DNA of 64,000 bases. Origin: Brachionus manjavacas. Its lineage: Eukaryota > Rotifera > Eurotatoria > Ploima > Brachionidae. Where the stretch lies: the NCBI GenBank assembly GCA_019054805.1, contig JAHQIY010000002.1, positions 7,936,001 through 8,000,000 on the forward strand, written 5' to 3'. The notes under the pieces were generated by a model that was given only the letters and a program-made list of their open reading frames with translations, had not been told where the DNA came from and searched no databases. This document shows positions 18,641-30,288 of this stretch, piece by piece (the stretch's first letter is position 1; each line of letters opens with the position of its first letter). A program made the translations under genes and the position numbers.

Positions 18641-20958
18641 TTTATGCTTTAATAAAAAAAATGTGCCACAAAGAAAAATAATAAAATTAATAACTTTTAA
18701 TAACTTTAAAACTTTTAATCATTATGCGATGGTTTAATTCTTTATGCTATAGCATTATTTTTTAAGCGTCATAACCCCTCGTCCAAAGGTAAGTCGGGCA
18801 GGACTAACAAAAAAGTTAATTCCTCAATCAAAAAGCGACCAACCCGCCCAATTCTTTTTTAATTAATAGCTTAATATCTCATCCATAAAAGTTGGTAGGC
18901 ATTTGACAATATCTAATCTACTTTTTCTCCCAGAGACTCTTGAATTAGAGGATAATAAAAAGACTTCCTACTTACCTTTATCACCTGGGACACTATATGT
19001 TATCTTACATTTTCTTACATACAAGAAATGATGTAATATTATGTAAGCTTACATTTTCTGACGTAAAATCACGTAAAATAGCGTAATCTTACCCATTACA
19101 CAGTTTAACTTTCAACACTGTATATATCAATTAATGTAACATGCTTTCGATTTATTAAATATTTTTTTACACGCATCATCGCTTTTCGATTAAAGCAAAG
19201 GATTCATGTACATTGAACAATTCACACATGTTAGAATCTTTTAACGGAAGAAACTCAATTTGGTAAAGATAAATCTTTCTATAAAAATTTCAAATGAAAT
19301 CATTTAATTTCTTTTCCAAAAGGACTGGGTAGATTTTTTTTAAGTTCGTTCAAGCTAGTTCGTTGCATCTTCTTTAAAACTGAATATATTAGTTGGATTT
19401 AAAAACAAATTAGATAACTTTCTTAAACAAAAACAATTGATTTTTTAAGATATATTTTAAAATCAGAAAGATTTAGCAATGTTATGCGGTAAGCCTGCTT
19501 TTGCTTTATAATTATTACTATTACTTATCAAGATTTAAGGATGTTGTTCAAAGATTTTGATTATTTAAGTAAATCTGCTTATTTTCCATTTTTTAATCTC
19601 TAGATCAATTTTTATAAAATAATGGCTAAGCTTAGCCACCTGCAATTCACTAGTTTTTTCCGTTTGTATGTTTCGTGAAACCAGATATTTTAGCATTTCA
19701 ATCTTTCTGAATATTAATTTAAAAAAAATTCTAATAGATATTTAATTTTAACATTCAATTTTGAAATTCAAAATTTCAATTAATTAAGATAACTTTTTTA
19801 AATTTAATTACATTTTATTTTGGAAAAAAAAATTTTAAATAAAAAATAAACCCGATCTGAAATAAAAAATTAAATTTTTTATGCTTTTTAATAAAAAATG
19901 AATAATAAATAAGAACTTTTTTGGCGTGGTTAGAATTTATTATAAGTTTAATTAATAAAAGGAAAGCAACAAAATCAAATATTTGATAAACAAAAATAAA
20001 AGAATCAAATATGAAGCTTAAAAATAATTGATAATTTTTCCTTTTCGTCAACACTCATCATTATAATTTTTCATTAAAATTTTTCGATTGTCCAACTTAA
20101 TCTCGCCTCGGTCAATTTTTTTTAAGTGATATTGTGATACACTTTCATCTACTGATCCGTTTAAATTCACATGAATGTACTCTTAAATTAACTCAAATTA
20201 TTATATAAATTACTCAAAGCCTTTTTTCTTTTTTTTTTTTTTTTTTAAATTAAATAAACAACTTAAAAAAAATCTTAAAATAACCTTTTGCCATTTTTTT
20301 TGCTAATGATGAATCAATTTTTTCACACGATGTTTTTCTAAATCTAATGAGTTACTAGAGAGGATGTGCCTAACCACCGCACATAAAAAAATTTTAACGC
20401 AAATTCCGAAAATTCCGTCGCTCAAATTTTTTTTTAAAACAGATATTTACCGAACAACGCATATAAATTTTATTCTAATGCATGTTTCAGAAAAAATCGG
20501 TTTATTTAAAATTTTAAAAATATGAATTTAAGGTCAAAGTAGCTAAAAGCTATTCTGCCAAAAGAAAAAAGAGGGAGAATGGAACAAAATGACTCCCTCA
20601 ATGATGGATTAAAAAGGATTTAAAAGGTAATCAAATAGGGAAAAATTAAAATTTGGGCGCATCTATTTAAATTGAAAAGATTTATATGAAATAAACTCGG
20701 GTCGCTTGATTTTTATTTTAATAAATACTTGAACACATATTTTTTTTGAATTTTTTCAATGAATTTACATTGCGTTTTTTTTAATATTTTTTATCGCATT
20801 TTAGTGCGTTAGAAAGATATGAGTTAATAAGTTGGTGTTTGTTAAAAAAAAATGTGCGCTCATAAAAGAAATCATAAAATTTTTATTTTAATACATGAAT
20901 ATAATATATTCAGGCATGTTTTTAAGCCACAAAAATTTAAGTTTTAAGAATTAATATT
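18641..20958. other. AT-rich intergenic region without recognised genes
   Basis: Contains a CGTAAAAT-rich patch at about 19010-19140 and a moderately GC stretch at 18780-18860 without coding sense. Frames here are low-complexity (Phe/Lys/Ile). About 20340-20480 and 20750-20860 contain similar GCGTT/CGCACAT words but no clear terminal repeats. Confidence 0.35.
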
Positions 20959-21921
20959 TTAAATCGTGGAATAATTTGATTGTTGGCAAATTGTTTTTCT
21001 TAAAGCTTGTTGATGAATATCGTTGAAAAAATTATCAAAATAAATGAGAACATTTTCAAACAAAAAACTATTGTTTCCACCATAATTATTTGGTTCAACG
21101 TTTCTCATCTCATAAACTTTTGATCCATCAGGCCAAACAAAGGGCTCACCAACATAAGTAATTTTGGTTTGGACCCATGCTTGATAGCTGACTGAAACAT
21201 TTCGTTCTGTTACTGTCTTTGGTGTCCATAAAAATGAATTCAAATTTTGGCAGAACATTTTAGCTGATTCATAACTTTTGTTGCCAACTATTTTATAGCA
21301 GTTGAATGGATAGTTATTGAAAGTTGAAAAACCAGTCATGCAAGGTTTACAAGTATCATTTTCATTCAATCTGTAATAATCAGTTGGACAACTATAATTA
21401 TTTATACTCTTTTCGCAGCTTAAATCAAAAATTGTTTTAAAAACAAAGCTCTTATTTAATAAAAAAAAAACTTTTTTCCAAAGTATCCATAATCGCAGAG
21501 ACAAGCATATTCATTCGATTTGTTTACACAAGTGGCACCGTTCATGCAAGGAGTATTAGAACAGTGACTTTTTTAATTAAATCAAAAATTGATAAAAAAA
21601 ATCATTAATTTGCTTGATGATAAATTCTTTTTCGAAAACTACATTTAAATCTGCTTTAAAAACTAATCGAGTTAAGGCGTATTCAGTGTGGAGACTACAA
21701 ATTTTGTTTTTGTAGACCACAAATGAACAAAACTCATTTCCAAGACATTGACTGAAACAGATAATTTTGCTCAATTTTAAAGGACTGCTAAAAGGAACTA
21801 AACTGAAATTAAAGAAAGGAACATCTTTTTCTTTATGCAACATGAATGATCCAACGTTGTTTGATCCGAGGCTTTTTATATTAAACCAAAACAGAAAAAT
21901 AAAAATAAATAATTTCTTCAT
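20959..21921 (-). CDS. Secreted PAN/apple-like, EGF and C-type lectin protein
   Basis: Reading the minus strand: ATG at 21921 opens a signal peptide (MKKLFIFIFLFWFNIKSLGS). Next is an apple/PAN-like region with CFSQCLGNEFCSFVVYKNKI; then, after a splice of uncertain position near 21566-21650 (a GC-AG or displaced donor is needed), an EGF domain CSNTPCMNGATCVN...ACLCDYGYFGKNC; then a C-type lectin domain. A 53-bp intron at 21419-21471 (GT...AG, reading minus) completes the EGF Gly-Lys-Asn-Cys. The lectin domain has NCYKIVGNKSYESAKMFCQN, an EPN motif (VEPNNYGG), which in the family favours mannose-type Ca-dependent binding, and FND near the end; it stops at 20959. Likely an extracellular recognition protein. 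Intron 1 is the weak point; a pseudogene is possible. Confidence 0.7.
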
Positions 21922-21951
21922 TTTAAAGAAGGCTTTTTCATTCAGTATCAA

Positions 21952-24552
21952 ATAATGAAAAAAATTCTTCGTATTTATTTAAAATCTTTCTAAATAGTTT
22001 TTCTTGCAAATTTTCATTTGCTATTTTTAAACGGAAAAAACTTTTAATTTGTTTGAAATAACTAAAATAAAATTTGAAAAAATTTTGTCCGAATCGATTT
22101 AATAATTTAAATCAAAAACAAATTTAATAAATGCATTTTGAATTAATTAAAATGAACGACAGTTTTCATTTAAGAAAACAACTATAAAAAAATTTGTTAA
22201 AAAATTTGTTAAAGGTTTTATAAAAAAAAAAATGCTTTATCACCAAAGATCTTTTGTTTTGTTGACGATCTATGCACACTTTTTGGGTAATTTTGAAAAA
22301 AACTGAGATCAATTTTCAAGTCTTGAAGTCTTTCAAGTTGCTTTAAATACAATTAGGGAAATACTGGGCCAAATTTAAGAATTTATCGTAATAAAATCAA
22401 AAGACAAAAAAAAACTTAATTTTTTGGTACAAATTTCGATTCTAAATCAAGTTATTCCCAGTCACAACCAAATAATGTTTCATCGAGGAATTAGCGAAGT
22501 TCATCGAAAAATCATCAAATAACCCACTGAATTTACGATGAGACTATTAAATCCCTAATCAGAAGCCATCGTTAAAATCAGAGTTATTCAAAAATCTTAA
22601 GCCATGCTAAAGTCAGTGACTATAAATTTATTTCAAGCTAATCTTATTTTAATTTGCAATAGCAATTTTAGAAATTTTATTTACTTTTCCTTTCCTCTCG
22701 ATCAAAAATTTACGATTATTTAAGTCAAGTAAAATTTGGCTCTACTGACTTTGGCTTAAACTTGTGACTGGCCAAAATCTTAAGATTATCATCATTAAAA
22801 AAAATTACCATCTTTTTTTCTGACAAAATAGACTTTGCTCAATTAATTAATTTAATAAATTAATAATTTTTTTTTTACGATTAACCTAAATTAATAGAGA
22901 AATAGAATCTGGAAAAAATGAGTCATGGGCCTAATCATTCATCCGAATCGAATACTTGGACTATTGAGGTTATCGACAAGCTCTGGTCTAGTTGAGACAA
23001 ATTCAACAACTCAAGTAAACCGTGCTCAAAAAAGCAAAATTAAACGACTAGCTATTTCGGCTTTAATATGTAGTACAATTCGGCAAACAGAACTTTAAAA
23101 TTATTGTTAAATGATGAGAAACTATAAATTAAAATTTAATAAAATTTTTTAACCGTTTATGCCAATAATATTAGTAGGAATTTTTTTTTCCTTATTTAAA
23201 TATATTATATTAAATATGTATATTTAATTTGAAAAGTGTAATTAAATAATTTTTTTTTTTTTGTGAGATTAAAATTTTTTTTGACATGTTCATTTTTGAA
23301 TTTTTTTCATGAATGTTTAAAAATTAAATTAAAATAAAGAATTTACAATTGATAAATTACTTTTAAATTTATTTTAACTCGATGAAAAAATAATTATTGA
23401 AATATATGAAAAACCGATGAAATTTATATTTTTCATCGATGTAACATAATGAATCCGCTCACTCCTCATCGATGAATTTTTTTTTTTCATTGATGCAACA
23501 TCAAATTCTAATTGACTGGGTTTAAGTAAATCTTAATAAATTTGGTCTGATTTTTTTGTGTTTTGAATTACAAAAAGTATGCACTGTTTTTTTTTAAATA
23601 TTTTTATTCAAATAAATGATGTGCTGTGTAGATGCAGCACGGTGGTACGCTGTTGGTACATTACTTTATCAAGAGCAGATCTCCAACTTTAGTAACCAAT
23701 GTAATGGCTAAAATATAACCTAGTTGGCATAAATTAATGAATGTTCAAATAAAAAAAAAAATCATTCGTCATTTAACTTAATGTATTAAAAATATTGAAA
23801 ATTGATTTGTTTTGTTGAAAATTTATCGATGATTTAATAATCAATTATTCATTTCGATGCTTAAATTTATATTTCTTAATTAAAATTTATAAAAAAATTT
23901 TCAATTGAGTTGAATGCCCATAAATGAATCCTCCATTTTACGAATAAGAATCCAGGAACCGTTTTTTTTAAAGAAAAATGATTTCTATTTTCTTTTGATA
24001 TAACAAACTCCTTTATAACGAAAAAAGAATAGTAAATAAATCCTTGAAAATTACTAATTATTGTTTATGTAAAAATTCTAATTGATATAAATGAATGAAA
24101 AGCAAGTCTCCAAAAAGAAAGAATATATTAATTTGATCAAAATATAGATCAATTACTTTAATTACTCAAAGGCAGAAATCGAAGATTCAAAAGTAGCAAA
24201 CAATCCAGGAGAACAAGTGGATGATACAGAAACAAATTGAAAAAGAAGCAATCGATAGAATTAAATGAACTGAAACAATTTTTTTTAACCAAAAAAGATG
24301 ATAATTTTAATGTAATCGATTTTTCGATTAATACTGAAATAAATGAAAATAAAGCTACTTTCATTCATATAATTGAAAGTAGCTTTACTTTTTTTCCACA
24401 TTTTTATTTTGATTTGTTTAAAATTTAGTGTAATTTTTTTTTTATTCACAATTATATTATATGGGAATTTCAATGCAACGAAATTCAATATTACAAATAA
24501 AGAAATTTTCTATAATTTTTAAATGTTTTTTTATTGATAATTTTATACAATT
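21952..24552. other. AT-rich intergenic region
   Basis: No supported gene. A GTCAAGTAAAATTTGG...GACTTTGGCTTAAACTTGTGAC patch at 22721-22780 resembles the CAAGTC repeat family. A perfect hairpin (TAAAGCTACTTTCA / TGAAAGTAGCTTTA) is at 24350-24387. Short Lys/Glu-rich frames around 24150-24430 are not convincing. Confidence 0.35.
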
Positions 24553-25285
24553 TTGTTGATGGAAGCAAACGAGAGCAAGATTAAGGTAATGAACATTGGT
24601 AGCAACGAGCATATAACAAGAACCAGGTCATATACGCTAAAAAAGAAGGATGACTCACGCATTAAGCTTCAGAACACCGAAGAACGTGACTTGGGCATCA
24701 TTCTCACGCCTAATTTTAAGTTCAACTCACAGTCGGCTCATGCTACATCAAAAGCTAACCAAGTTCTAGGAATGCTAAAAAATGTATTCGTGTCTAGAGA
24801 TATGGAAATATGGGCCTCACTATGTCGCACCTACATTCGTCCACATCTGAAGTTTTCATTGTCGGCTTTGAACCCGTATTTCAGAAGAGATATTGTCACC
24901 CTTGAAAAAGTCCAGAGAAGAGTAACAAGAGTCTCCACTGCTTTGAAAGGCATGAAGTACGAGAGCAGACTTGAGCGAATGGGTCTTACATCTCTGGAGA
25001 CAAGACGAAAACGTGGTGACTTAATCCAACTTTTCAAAGTCAACAAGAGCAAAGACCATAACGTGGTACAACAAGCCTAATTGGTCGGCTCCGAGAGACA
25101 CGAAGAGAAGTCAATTAAAGCGTGAGATCGTGGCATCTTGTCACCAAAGACACAACTTCTTCATCTATAGGATAGCAAATGTTTGGAACGGACTACCAGA
25201 CGAAGTAGCCGCAACTGAGACGGTAGACTCCTTTAAAATCAAATACGACCAACACCAATATTATATGGCTAAAAACTAGAAAATG
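24550..25285 (+). mobile_element. LINE ORF2 3' fragment, frameshifted
   Basis: The plus frame 24553-25080 reads NESKIKVMNIGSNEHITRTR, NTEERDLGIILTPNFKFNSQ, LEKVQRRVTRVSTALKGMKY and ETRRKRGDLIQLFKV, the thumb and C-terminal region of a CR1/jockey-like reverse transcriptase. Near 25060 the sense moves by one frame and continues WYNKPNWSAPRDTKRSQLKR, FFIYRIANVWNGLPDEVAAT and SFKIKYDQHQYY to a stop near 25280. 5'-truncated; the frameshift marks it as dead. Confidence 0.82.
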
Positions 25286-25903
25286 ATTTTTTTGTTAAAG
25301 ATAGATGTAAAAAACCTAAATTTCGGGTAAAGACATGTGTACTGGTAATTTTCGTAACAGGTACCCTAACATGCCTTATTTTTGAATCGACTTCTATGGT
25401 CATTAATGGCTGCATTTAACACTTACAATCAAAATTCTTCAAAAAAATGCTATGTTTAGTATTTATCTAATATTTTCGCAATTTTGAATTAAAGGGAGTC
25501 ATGTAAAGGATGTTTACTTTATTTTTTCCTTTCTTTTTAATTCAATTTAAAGAAGCTAATGTAATTAAATCTTTCAAAATATCTAATAAAATTTTCAATA
25601 AAAACGTATCCATTTTAAAATATTTGATATTTATTTTCATTCTTATCTTTTTTGAATTCATGTTTTAAAAACATTTAAATAAAAACAAATTGTCTAGTAA
25701 ATCACGCATTTTAAAAAAATCTGATATTTTGAAAAAAAATTTTTAGCTGCTATTTTTAATGTAACATATCACTTAACATTAAATTCAAAAAATATTATAT
25801 CGTTTTATTTAACAAAATATTGAAATTCTAAACGTGCTGAAACTGTTAAATTCATTTATAAATACCCAAAGATTTTATTTTTGAACAAGAAAAATTTAAA
25901 AAT
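25286..25903. other. AT-rich spacer upstream of receptor paralogue B
   Basis: No coding sense. It should contain the promoter of the receptor at 25904, but no motif can be defended. Confidence 0.35.
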
Positions 25904-28183
25904 ATGAACACATTTCTTTTTTTTCAAATTATTTTTTGTTTCTTGTTTAGCTTAGTCAAATTAGATAATCTTCAACTTTTAAAGCCAGGAGTGGATAACA
26001 AATGTTTAAATTTTGCAAAAAAAATTCAAATTGATATTGTTCATATTTATAGCCCAAAATTTTTTACATACAAAATCACATTCATTAATTTTGTTTCATT
26101 TGATGAATTACAAATTAGTTGTTTTAACTTAACTGGGTTTTATATAACGCAGATTTCATTTTTACCAGACAAAATGATTCTTCTGGAAAATTCCAAAATT
26201 GATATTTCAAATTTTATGATAGCAGCCAATACGCAGGTTTCTTTATTATTTGTAAATATCAAAGGAATTGATATTAATTCTAAATTTATTAAACTAAAAC
26301 TCCAAAATGAGAATAATTTGGTTACATTTATTTTTTCAAAGTTAATTCCTTACCAAAATGGTTCATTGGTTAAATTATGTAGCGGTCATTTTAATTTATC
26401 GCCCTTCCAAAACATCAAATATTTGCAATTTAGTTCTACAGTAAAATATCTTCCAGATACTTGTCCAGTAATATTTAACAATAGCAATCTAACTTATTTG
26501 GATTTTATTGAAATAAATGACAATTTTTTGAAGAAAAACATTTTAGGCTTCTCAAATATTAACATATCGAACAAAACTATTATAGAAGAAGTAAGATTTA
26601 AATTTTATAAATTTAAAATTTCGGAAAATTTGGTCAACAAAAATTTGTTCAAAAATACCAAAAAATTTAAAATTGAGGGTATTTTGGATAAAATTGAAAA
26701 AAACTCTTTTACTCAGCTGCACAATTTAAGAGCGCTAGAAATTTTTGTAAGAAATTTTAAAGATTTACTTGCCCAAGATATGGAATGGTTGCATGAATTG
26801 AATAAGCAACATCATTTCTTTTTAATTAAAATTCAAATAGACTTAAAGGGATCTTATGATGAAGACTTTTGCGTACTTAAACCACTAAGTGAGGTTGATT
26901 CAGAAAAAATTGAGATTTATCTTTTAAATATTGATTGCAGCTGCACAGTATTGTGGCTGATTTCTTTTGGTGTTAAATTATCTTACAATAAATGCATCAA
27001 TTGGGATCAGAGTAGATGTAATTTCACTAAAATGGCTGCACAATGTGACAAATTTAAGTATGGAGCTGATATTAAAATGGTAAGAACGATTACTGATTTT
27101 GTTTACACAACAGAATTTATTAGTTTCATAAATTTGCTAATTTTTCCGATTTTTTGCATCTTGGGTCTCACCACCAACGGAGTGTCCATTCTGGCTCTAA
27201 TTTACAACAACAACCAGAATAAATTAACAAAACAATCTTCAGTTCATCTGATAAAATTAATGCTGATTAACTCAAGTCTAAATTTTATCTATTCTTTTAT
27301 TTACATGTTTCATATGGCAAATGTTTGTATTTTCTCTAATGGAATATTTTGTTCTTCGGTCAAGAAAAGTATATTTTTTCAACTAATCGAAAAGTACATG
27401 GTAGAATTTGTGGGAAATTCAATAAAGACAGCTTCTAATATTTTAAATGTTTTGATAGCAAAAAATCGCTTTGATCTCCTAAGGGGAGAGCAAAATCTGC
27501 CAAAGTCATCAAAAAGATTGACAAATTTTGTAAAGTATGTAGGAATTTTTTTAGTGGTAATTTTGACCAATGCAGAAAGTATCCTTACTATCGAGATAAT
27601 AAACTTAAGTGAAGCTTATAAAAAAGATTATTCAGATTTTCCAATTAAAAACACTTTTAAAAATATATTTAAAAACTCATTTAATACCCCAAATTTAGGA
27701 TCATTAAATGATGACAGAAATCGAGAATTAATATATTTTTATCTATATACAATAAAATTTGTTCTCAATGATTTTTTATTGTATATTCTAATTGTGATTT
27801 TTGATGCTTTGTTGTTGGTGAAGCTTAAGAAGGCGATGAATCATAAATTAAAAGTGTACAGTGGTCACAAAAAGAAAATATCTGAAAAAGAAAATTTCGA
27901 AAATAGAATCACATATTCGGTGTTGTTTAACTGCTTGATCTTGATGATTTTACGCTCTATTGAGTTTGTCGTATCTTTTTATGTTCTATTCGAGATAATC
28001 CACGGCAGCGCTTGCAGTCAGGCAGTCAAAATTTGCAGCAACATATCACAGCTGGGAAATACGTTCTATTTGATTTCCTGCTCACTAAATGTAGTAACTT
28101 ATGCTTTTTTTAACTCGGAATTCCGTAAAACTTTAACAAATTTTCATTCCAAAATCCAAAGCATTTTAACAAAAAAAATTTAA
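25904..28183 (+). CDS. LRR-like ectodomain / seven-transmembrane receptor (paralogue B)
   Basis: 759 residues in one open frame. Residues 1-20 are a clear signal peptide (MNTFLFFQIIFCFLFSLVKL). Residues 21-340 form the ectodomain with irregular leucine-rich strands and several N-glycosylation sequons. The cysteine cap is at about 341-385. Transmembrane segments, estimated from hydrophobicity, are at about 403-431, 447-468, 500-517, 544-563, 615-638, 668-694 and 713-736. Features are as in paralogue A: TM1 Asn (TTNGVSIL), Cys before TM3, IAKNRF for DRY, and SLNVVTYAFFNSEF in TM7. The N-terminal third and the region after TM4 differ clearly from paralogue A, while residues about 232-542 are almost identical. 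A polyadenylation signal AATAAA is at 28231-28236. Likely a G-protein-coupled chemosensory or peptide receptor; ligand unknown. Confidence 0.82.
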   Translation: MNTFLFFQIIFCFLFSLVKLDNLQLLKPGVDNKCLNFAKKIQIDIVHIYSPKFFTYKITFINFVSFDELQISCFNLTGFYITQISFLPDKMILLENSKIDISNFMIAANTQVSLLFVNIKGIDINSKFIKLKLQNENNLVTFIFSKLIPYQNGSLVKLCSGHFNLSPFQNIKYLQFSSTVKYLPDTCPVIFNNSNLTYLDFIEINDNFLKKNILGFSNINISNKTIIEEVRFKFYKFKISENLVNKNLFKNTKKFKIEGILDKIEKNSFTQLHNLRALEIFVRNFKDLLAQDMEWLHELNKQHHFFLIKIQIDLKGSYDEDFCVLKPLSEVDSEKIEIYLLNIDCSCTVLWLISFGVKLSYNKCINWDQSRCNFTKMAAQCDKFKYGADIKMVRTITDFVYTTEFISFINLLIFPIFCILGLTTNGVSILALIYNNNQNKLTKQSSVHLIKLMLINSSLNFIYSFIYMFHMANVCIFSNGIFCSSVKKSIFFQLIEKYMVEFVGNSIKTASNILNVLIAKNRFDLLRGEQNLPKSSKRLTNFVKYVGIFLVVILTNAESILTIEIINLSEAYKKDYSDFPIKNTFKNIFKNSFNTPNLGSLNDDRNRELIYFYLYTIKFVLNDFLLYILIVIFDALLLVKLKKAMNHKLKVYSGHKKKISEKENFENRITYSVLFNCLILMILRSIEFVVSFYVLFEIIHGSACSQAVKICSNISQLGNTFYLISCSLNVVTYAFFNSEFRKTLTNFHSKIQSILTKKI
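26597..27529 (+). repeat. 933-bp block shared with 6901-7833 (inverted)
   Basis: Partner of the minus-strand block. Both are exactly 933 bp, and identity falls off abruptly at both edges. I counted about six substitutions, five of which change the amino acid (e.g. WDQI/WDQS, KYGG/KYGA, KMER/KMVR). Confidence 0.85.
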
Positions 28184-29369
28184 AACAGAGCTGATAGAGT
28201 TCCTGAAAAAAAAAGATTAATTAATTCTCAAATAAAATTTTTACAGTCCTTTTTATTTTATTTTATTTTTGTTGTGATGGTTTCTTGAATCGGTATTTTG
28301 CACTTTTATTAAATAAATTTGTTAACATCTAGAAAACTAAAGTGTCATTTTTTCAATAAATTTTCTTAAAGGCTCATTATTTAATTAATTTAGGAATTAA
28401 TGACTTTTTTTTTGACTTCTGCCCTAGTCTGTTTAAGAATAATTTTTGCTAAATTTAACTTTCTTCAATAAATTAATGCAAAAAAAAAAAACATTTTTTT
28501 TTTATCAAACTAGTTTGTTTAAGAAATGAAATTGATTTATTTTTAAATAAATTCTAAAAAGTGATCTGAATTTTTTATTAAAAATTTGCAAACTGTACCT
28601 TCCTTCATAAACTTTTAAAACACCAAAACAGGAAGATTTTTCTAATTTTTGAAAATAATTTAAAAACTTGATTTTTTGATATTAAAATTTTAAAAGAACA
28701 TTAATGGTAATATATGGTTTAAATCGTGGTCGACTATCTTTTTTTTTCATTTAAAATATTTGCATATTGTAAAGATGTTTTTTCAATTTTTCAAAAATTT
28801 TTTTTTTTATTTTTGTTTTGTTCCACGCAAATATCTTAATATTTCTTGATATTAACAAAATCTAATTCAAATAATTAGATAGCCTTGGAAGTTAATCAAG
28901 AATTAGTAAAAGTAAAAAAGAGAGGATTTATTTTTCTAATCAATGATAAATTGTATCGGAAACAATAAATGTCCCTATTTTTTAGAAATTTTGTTAAAAA
29001 AGCGGTATTTTTTCTTTTGGATCATTTTTTAATTATTTTTATCATGATTAAATGAAATATTTAGAAAAAAATAAAATATGCTTGAAAAATATTAAATCAA
29101 GTTAAATCTAATTTAAAAATTAAATTCAATGATCTTTAAATAAATCTTTATGTTCAAATTTGATTTTGAGTTTTTTTGACCATTTCACAATTCATCACGC
29201 GTCAAGATTTTTATGTCCTAATAATTTAAATTATTGGATTAATAATTTTTTGAAAATTATTCTAAATGATTAATTCTTCGCACATGATACAAAATGATGA
29301 TTCGATTTTATAAATCTTGTACTCGCGGAATTGTAGAATTTTTACATATTTCAAAACCATTTAAAATCA
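28184..29369. other. AT-rich spacer after receptor B
   Basis: Contains the AATAAA at 28231 and otherwise AT-rich sequence with no recognised gene or repeat pair. Confidence 0.35.
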
Positions 29370-29560
29370 AATCGGTTTTGAGTATTTAGGACTTCCGCTT
29401 GGAAGAAAAGGATATGTGGCAAAATTTATAGGAGAAAAATGGAATAAAGTTGAACGAAGCTTTTACTCGTTGTATGGTTATGGTTGTAAACCAGTGGTAT
29501 CAAATCCTTAGTTAATTAGATTTTTATTCAAGTAATATTGTCAATCGTCTTTTAGACACA
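29370..29560 (+). mobile_element. LINE reverse-transcriptase thumb fragment
   Basis: Plus strand reads FEYLGLPLGRKGYVAKFIGE, KWNKVERSFYSLYGYGCKPV and, after a stop, LIRFLFK. This aligns with YLGLPIG...MKKVEKSMYSLYSLGCRPRL in the intact copy at 44037-45683, so it belongs to that LINE family or a close relative. Short dead fragment. Confidence 0.7.
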
Positions 29561-30031
29561 TTTTAATAAATATTTAAAATGATGACGGAGCTTAATTTGA
29601 CTAATTTAATAAAACAGAATTTTAATTTTAAATTTATTTCTTTTTAATTCTAAAAATGGATGATTAAATCAACACATTCGAGAATTTGAATGTGATCGTC
29701 TTCCAAATAAAGAAAAAAGACGGAAGTGACTATCGACTGGCTTCTTCTTCATCGCCGATGTGACAACGTCAACGGTCTCAAGAAGTTTGATGATACATAC
29801 TTTCTTTGGAACAAACCTGTAGTGATGCGGAGCAATTAATCTATTTGCACATAAATGCTAGAGTAAATCACAAGCTTAATATACCAGGAACATTAAACAG
29901 TTTCGCATTTTAAATACTTTTCCTGAATAGTGGATTAAATTAATTAATTCTTTTTATCGAATTAATTAATTTTATCAGTACCGAGCTAAAGCTAAGAAAA
30001 AAAATAAAATAAAAATAAAAAATAAAAATAT
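29561..30031. other. Repeat scraps between LINE fragment and fold-back
   Basis: Includes 29881-29928, which matches 31183-31231 (ACCAGGAACATTAAACAG followed by a CAAATACTTTTCCTGAA-like end), and at about 29975-30020 a TACCGAGCTAAAGCT motif matching the 3' end of the LINE at 1447. The moderately GC stretch at 29690-29840 has no defended coding sense. Confidence 0.4.
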
Positions 30032-30288
30032 AAAATATGCTTTTAGGACTTGACCGTATTTCGCACCATTATTGTTACCTCCTAAACACCGTATTTGGTG
30101 TTATTTAAAACAGCATATTAGAGCAAGAACAAATCAGAAATTTCCAAGAATGATGGAGCTTTTATCCGAAGCAAGAGAAAAGTATTTGGGTTCTGAACTT
30201 TCAAAAAAATTGATCAGATGATTTTGGCGGTGTTTAGGAGGTAACATTAATGGTGCGAAATGCGGTCAAGTCCTAAAAGCATATTTTT
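30032..30288. mobile_element. Fold-back/MITE, 61-bp inverted arms
   Basis: Left arm 30032-30092 and right arm 30228-30288 are inverted copies (core CTTTTAGGACTTGACCG and TTACCTCCTAAACACCG) with only a few mismatches, separated by about 135 bp. No target duplication or class could be assigned. Confidence 0.7.

Noticed and set aside
19815-20054. 79-codon minus frame rich in Phe, Ile and Lys
   Set aside because: Composition is what AT-rich DNA gives by chance; no motif and no homologous copy here.
24158-24430. Overlapping short frames on both strands around the hairpin at 24350
   Set aside because: They arise because the hairpin reads similarly on both strands; no recognisable product.
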